Source: an uncultured Bacilli bacterium (lineage in GTDB: Bacteria > Bacillota_I > Bacilli_A > RF39 > UBA660). From it: a stretch of 15,083 nucleotides of DNA. The stretch spans positions 1 to 15,083 of the forward strand of contig CALVJU010000127.1 in the NCBI GenBank assembly GCA_944332375.1, in the 5' to 3' direction. Shown one piece after another: positions 14,895-15,083 of this stretch. Position 1 is the stretch's first letter; each line of letters opens with the position of its first letter. The notes below the pieces were generated by a model. It worked only from the letters and a program-made list of their open reading frames with translations, was not told the DNA's origin and did not search any database. Made by a program: the position numbers and the translations under genes.

Positions 14895-14918
14895 AAGAAT
14901 GAGAAAATCATTCTTTTT
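14895..14918 (+). terminator. Intrinsic terminator between the hypothetical gene and gltX
   Basis: AAGAATGA (14895-14902) pairs with TCATTCTT (14908-14915) across a GAAAA loop. The T-rich tail continues to 14918. It separates the 184-residue protein gene from the gltX promoter. Confidence 0.75.
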
Positions 14919-14930
14919 CTTTGGAAAGTA

Positions 14931-14939
14931 TGATAAAAT
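14931..14939 (+). promoter_or_regulatory. Extended -10 promoter of gltX
   Basis: TGATAAAAT (TG at 14931, TAAAAT at 14934-14939). A TTGGAA at 14921-14926 is too close (7 nt) to serve as the -35. A GGTGA ribosome-binding site (14946-14950) lies six bases before the start codon. Confidence 0.6.
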
Positions 14940-14956
14940 AGAGCTGGTGATGAATT

Positions 14957-15083
14957 ATGGATAAATTAAGAACACGTTTTGCTCCAAGTCCAACTGGATT
15001 TATGCATATTGGGAATTTAAGAAGTGCAATCTTTGAATATTTAGTAGTAAAACATCAAGGTGGAGATTTTATTTTAAGAATTG
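14957..15083 (+). CDS. gltX: Glutamyl-tRNA synthetase (5' end only)
   Basis: The first 42 codons are visible, and the window ends within the gene. The protein begins MDKLRTRFAPSPTGFMHIGN, which contains the FAPSPTG ATP-binding region and the HIGN form of the class I HIGH signature. It continues LRSAIFEYLVVKHQGGDFILRI, as in GluRS. Full-length GluRS charges tRNA-Glu, and often also tRNA-Gln in organisms using the amidotransferase route. The start is supported by the GGTGA ribosome-binding site and an extended -10 promoter. Confidence 0.95.
   Translation, partial: MDKLRTRFAPSPTGFMHIGNLRSAIFEYLVVKHQGGDFILRI

Noticed and set aside
14876..14956. T-box leader ahead of gltX
   Set aside because: The space is too short and only holds a simple terminator and a promoter; no T-box sequence was seen.

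Overview
The window is AT-rich bacterial DNA with tightly packed genes, Shine-Dalgarno leaders (AGGAGG or GGTG types) and TGA behaving as a stop. It carries a complete gerA-type spore-germination operon, a ClpC unfoldase, an RlmCD/TrmA-type rRNA methylase and the start of gltX. Together these point to a low-GC Firmicute from an endospore-forming lineage, perhaps a Bacilli/Erysipelotrichia-like gut bacterium. That placement is an inference from gene content and base composition only.

Layout. The left edge holds the start of a divergent ferredoxin gene (minus strand). Its shared intergenic region also serves an unrecognised acidic protein with one C-terminal membrane anchor (142-909). A hairpin with T-runs on both sides separates this from the convergent gerAA-gerAC-gerAB operon (4676 down to 924, minus strand), whose genes overlap and would build one germinant receptor. 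Divergent from gerAA is an RlmCD-type 23S rRNA uracil methylase (4775-5995).

The accessory part is 6108-8553. It begins with a secreted leucine-rich-repeat protein that has an NPETG sortase-like tail and internally duplicated repeats. A RelB/DinJ-type antitoxin and a frameshifted RelE/ParE-type toxin follow. The toxin-antitoxin module lies between two direct copies (119/123 identical) of a 123-bp segment that carries the last codons of the leucine-rich-repeat gene, its terminator and downstream DNA. This looks like an insertion or duplication scar.

The right part returns to ordinary chromosomal genes: an unrecognised 547-residue coiled-coil protein, an ArsC/Spx-family thioredoxin-fold protein overlapping an RluA-type pseudouridine synthase, a near-consensus promoter running straight into a terminator hairpin, a 68-residue small protein, clpC, an unrecognised 184-residue protein, and the first 42 codons of gltX.

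Many transcription units have an extended -10 element (TGnTAnAAT) with little or no -35. The strongest novelty candidates are the repeat-flanked, partly decayed toxin-antitoxin locus, the promoter-terminator unit at 11470-11539, the leucine-rich-repeat surface protein and the three proteins of unknown function. I found no clearly new multi-gene system. No gene-free stretch exceeds 300 bases; the longest, 7455-7734 and 8324-8553, hold the repeat copies, terminators and promoters.
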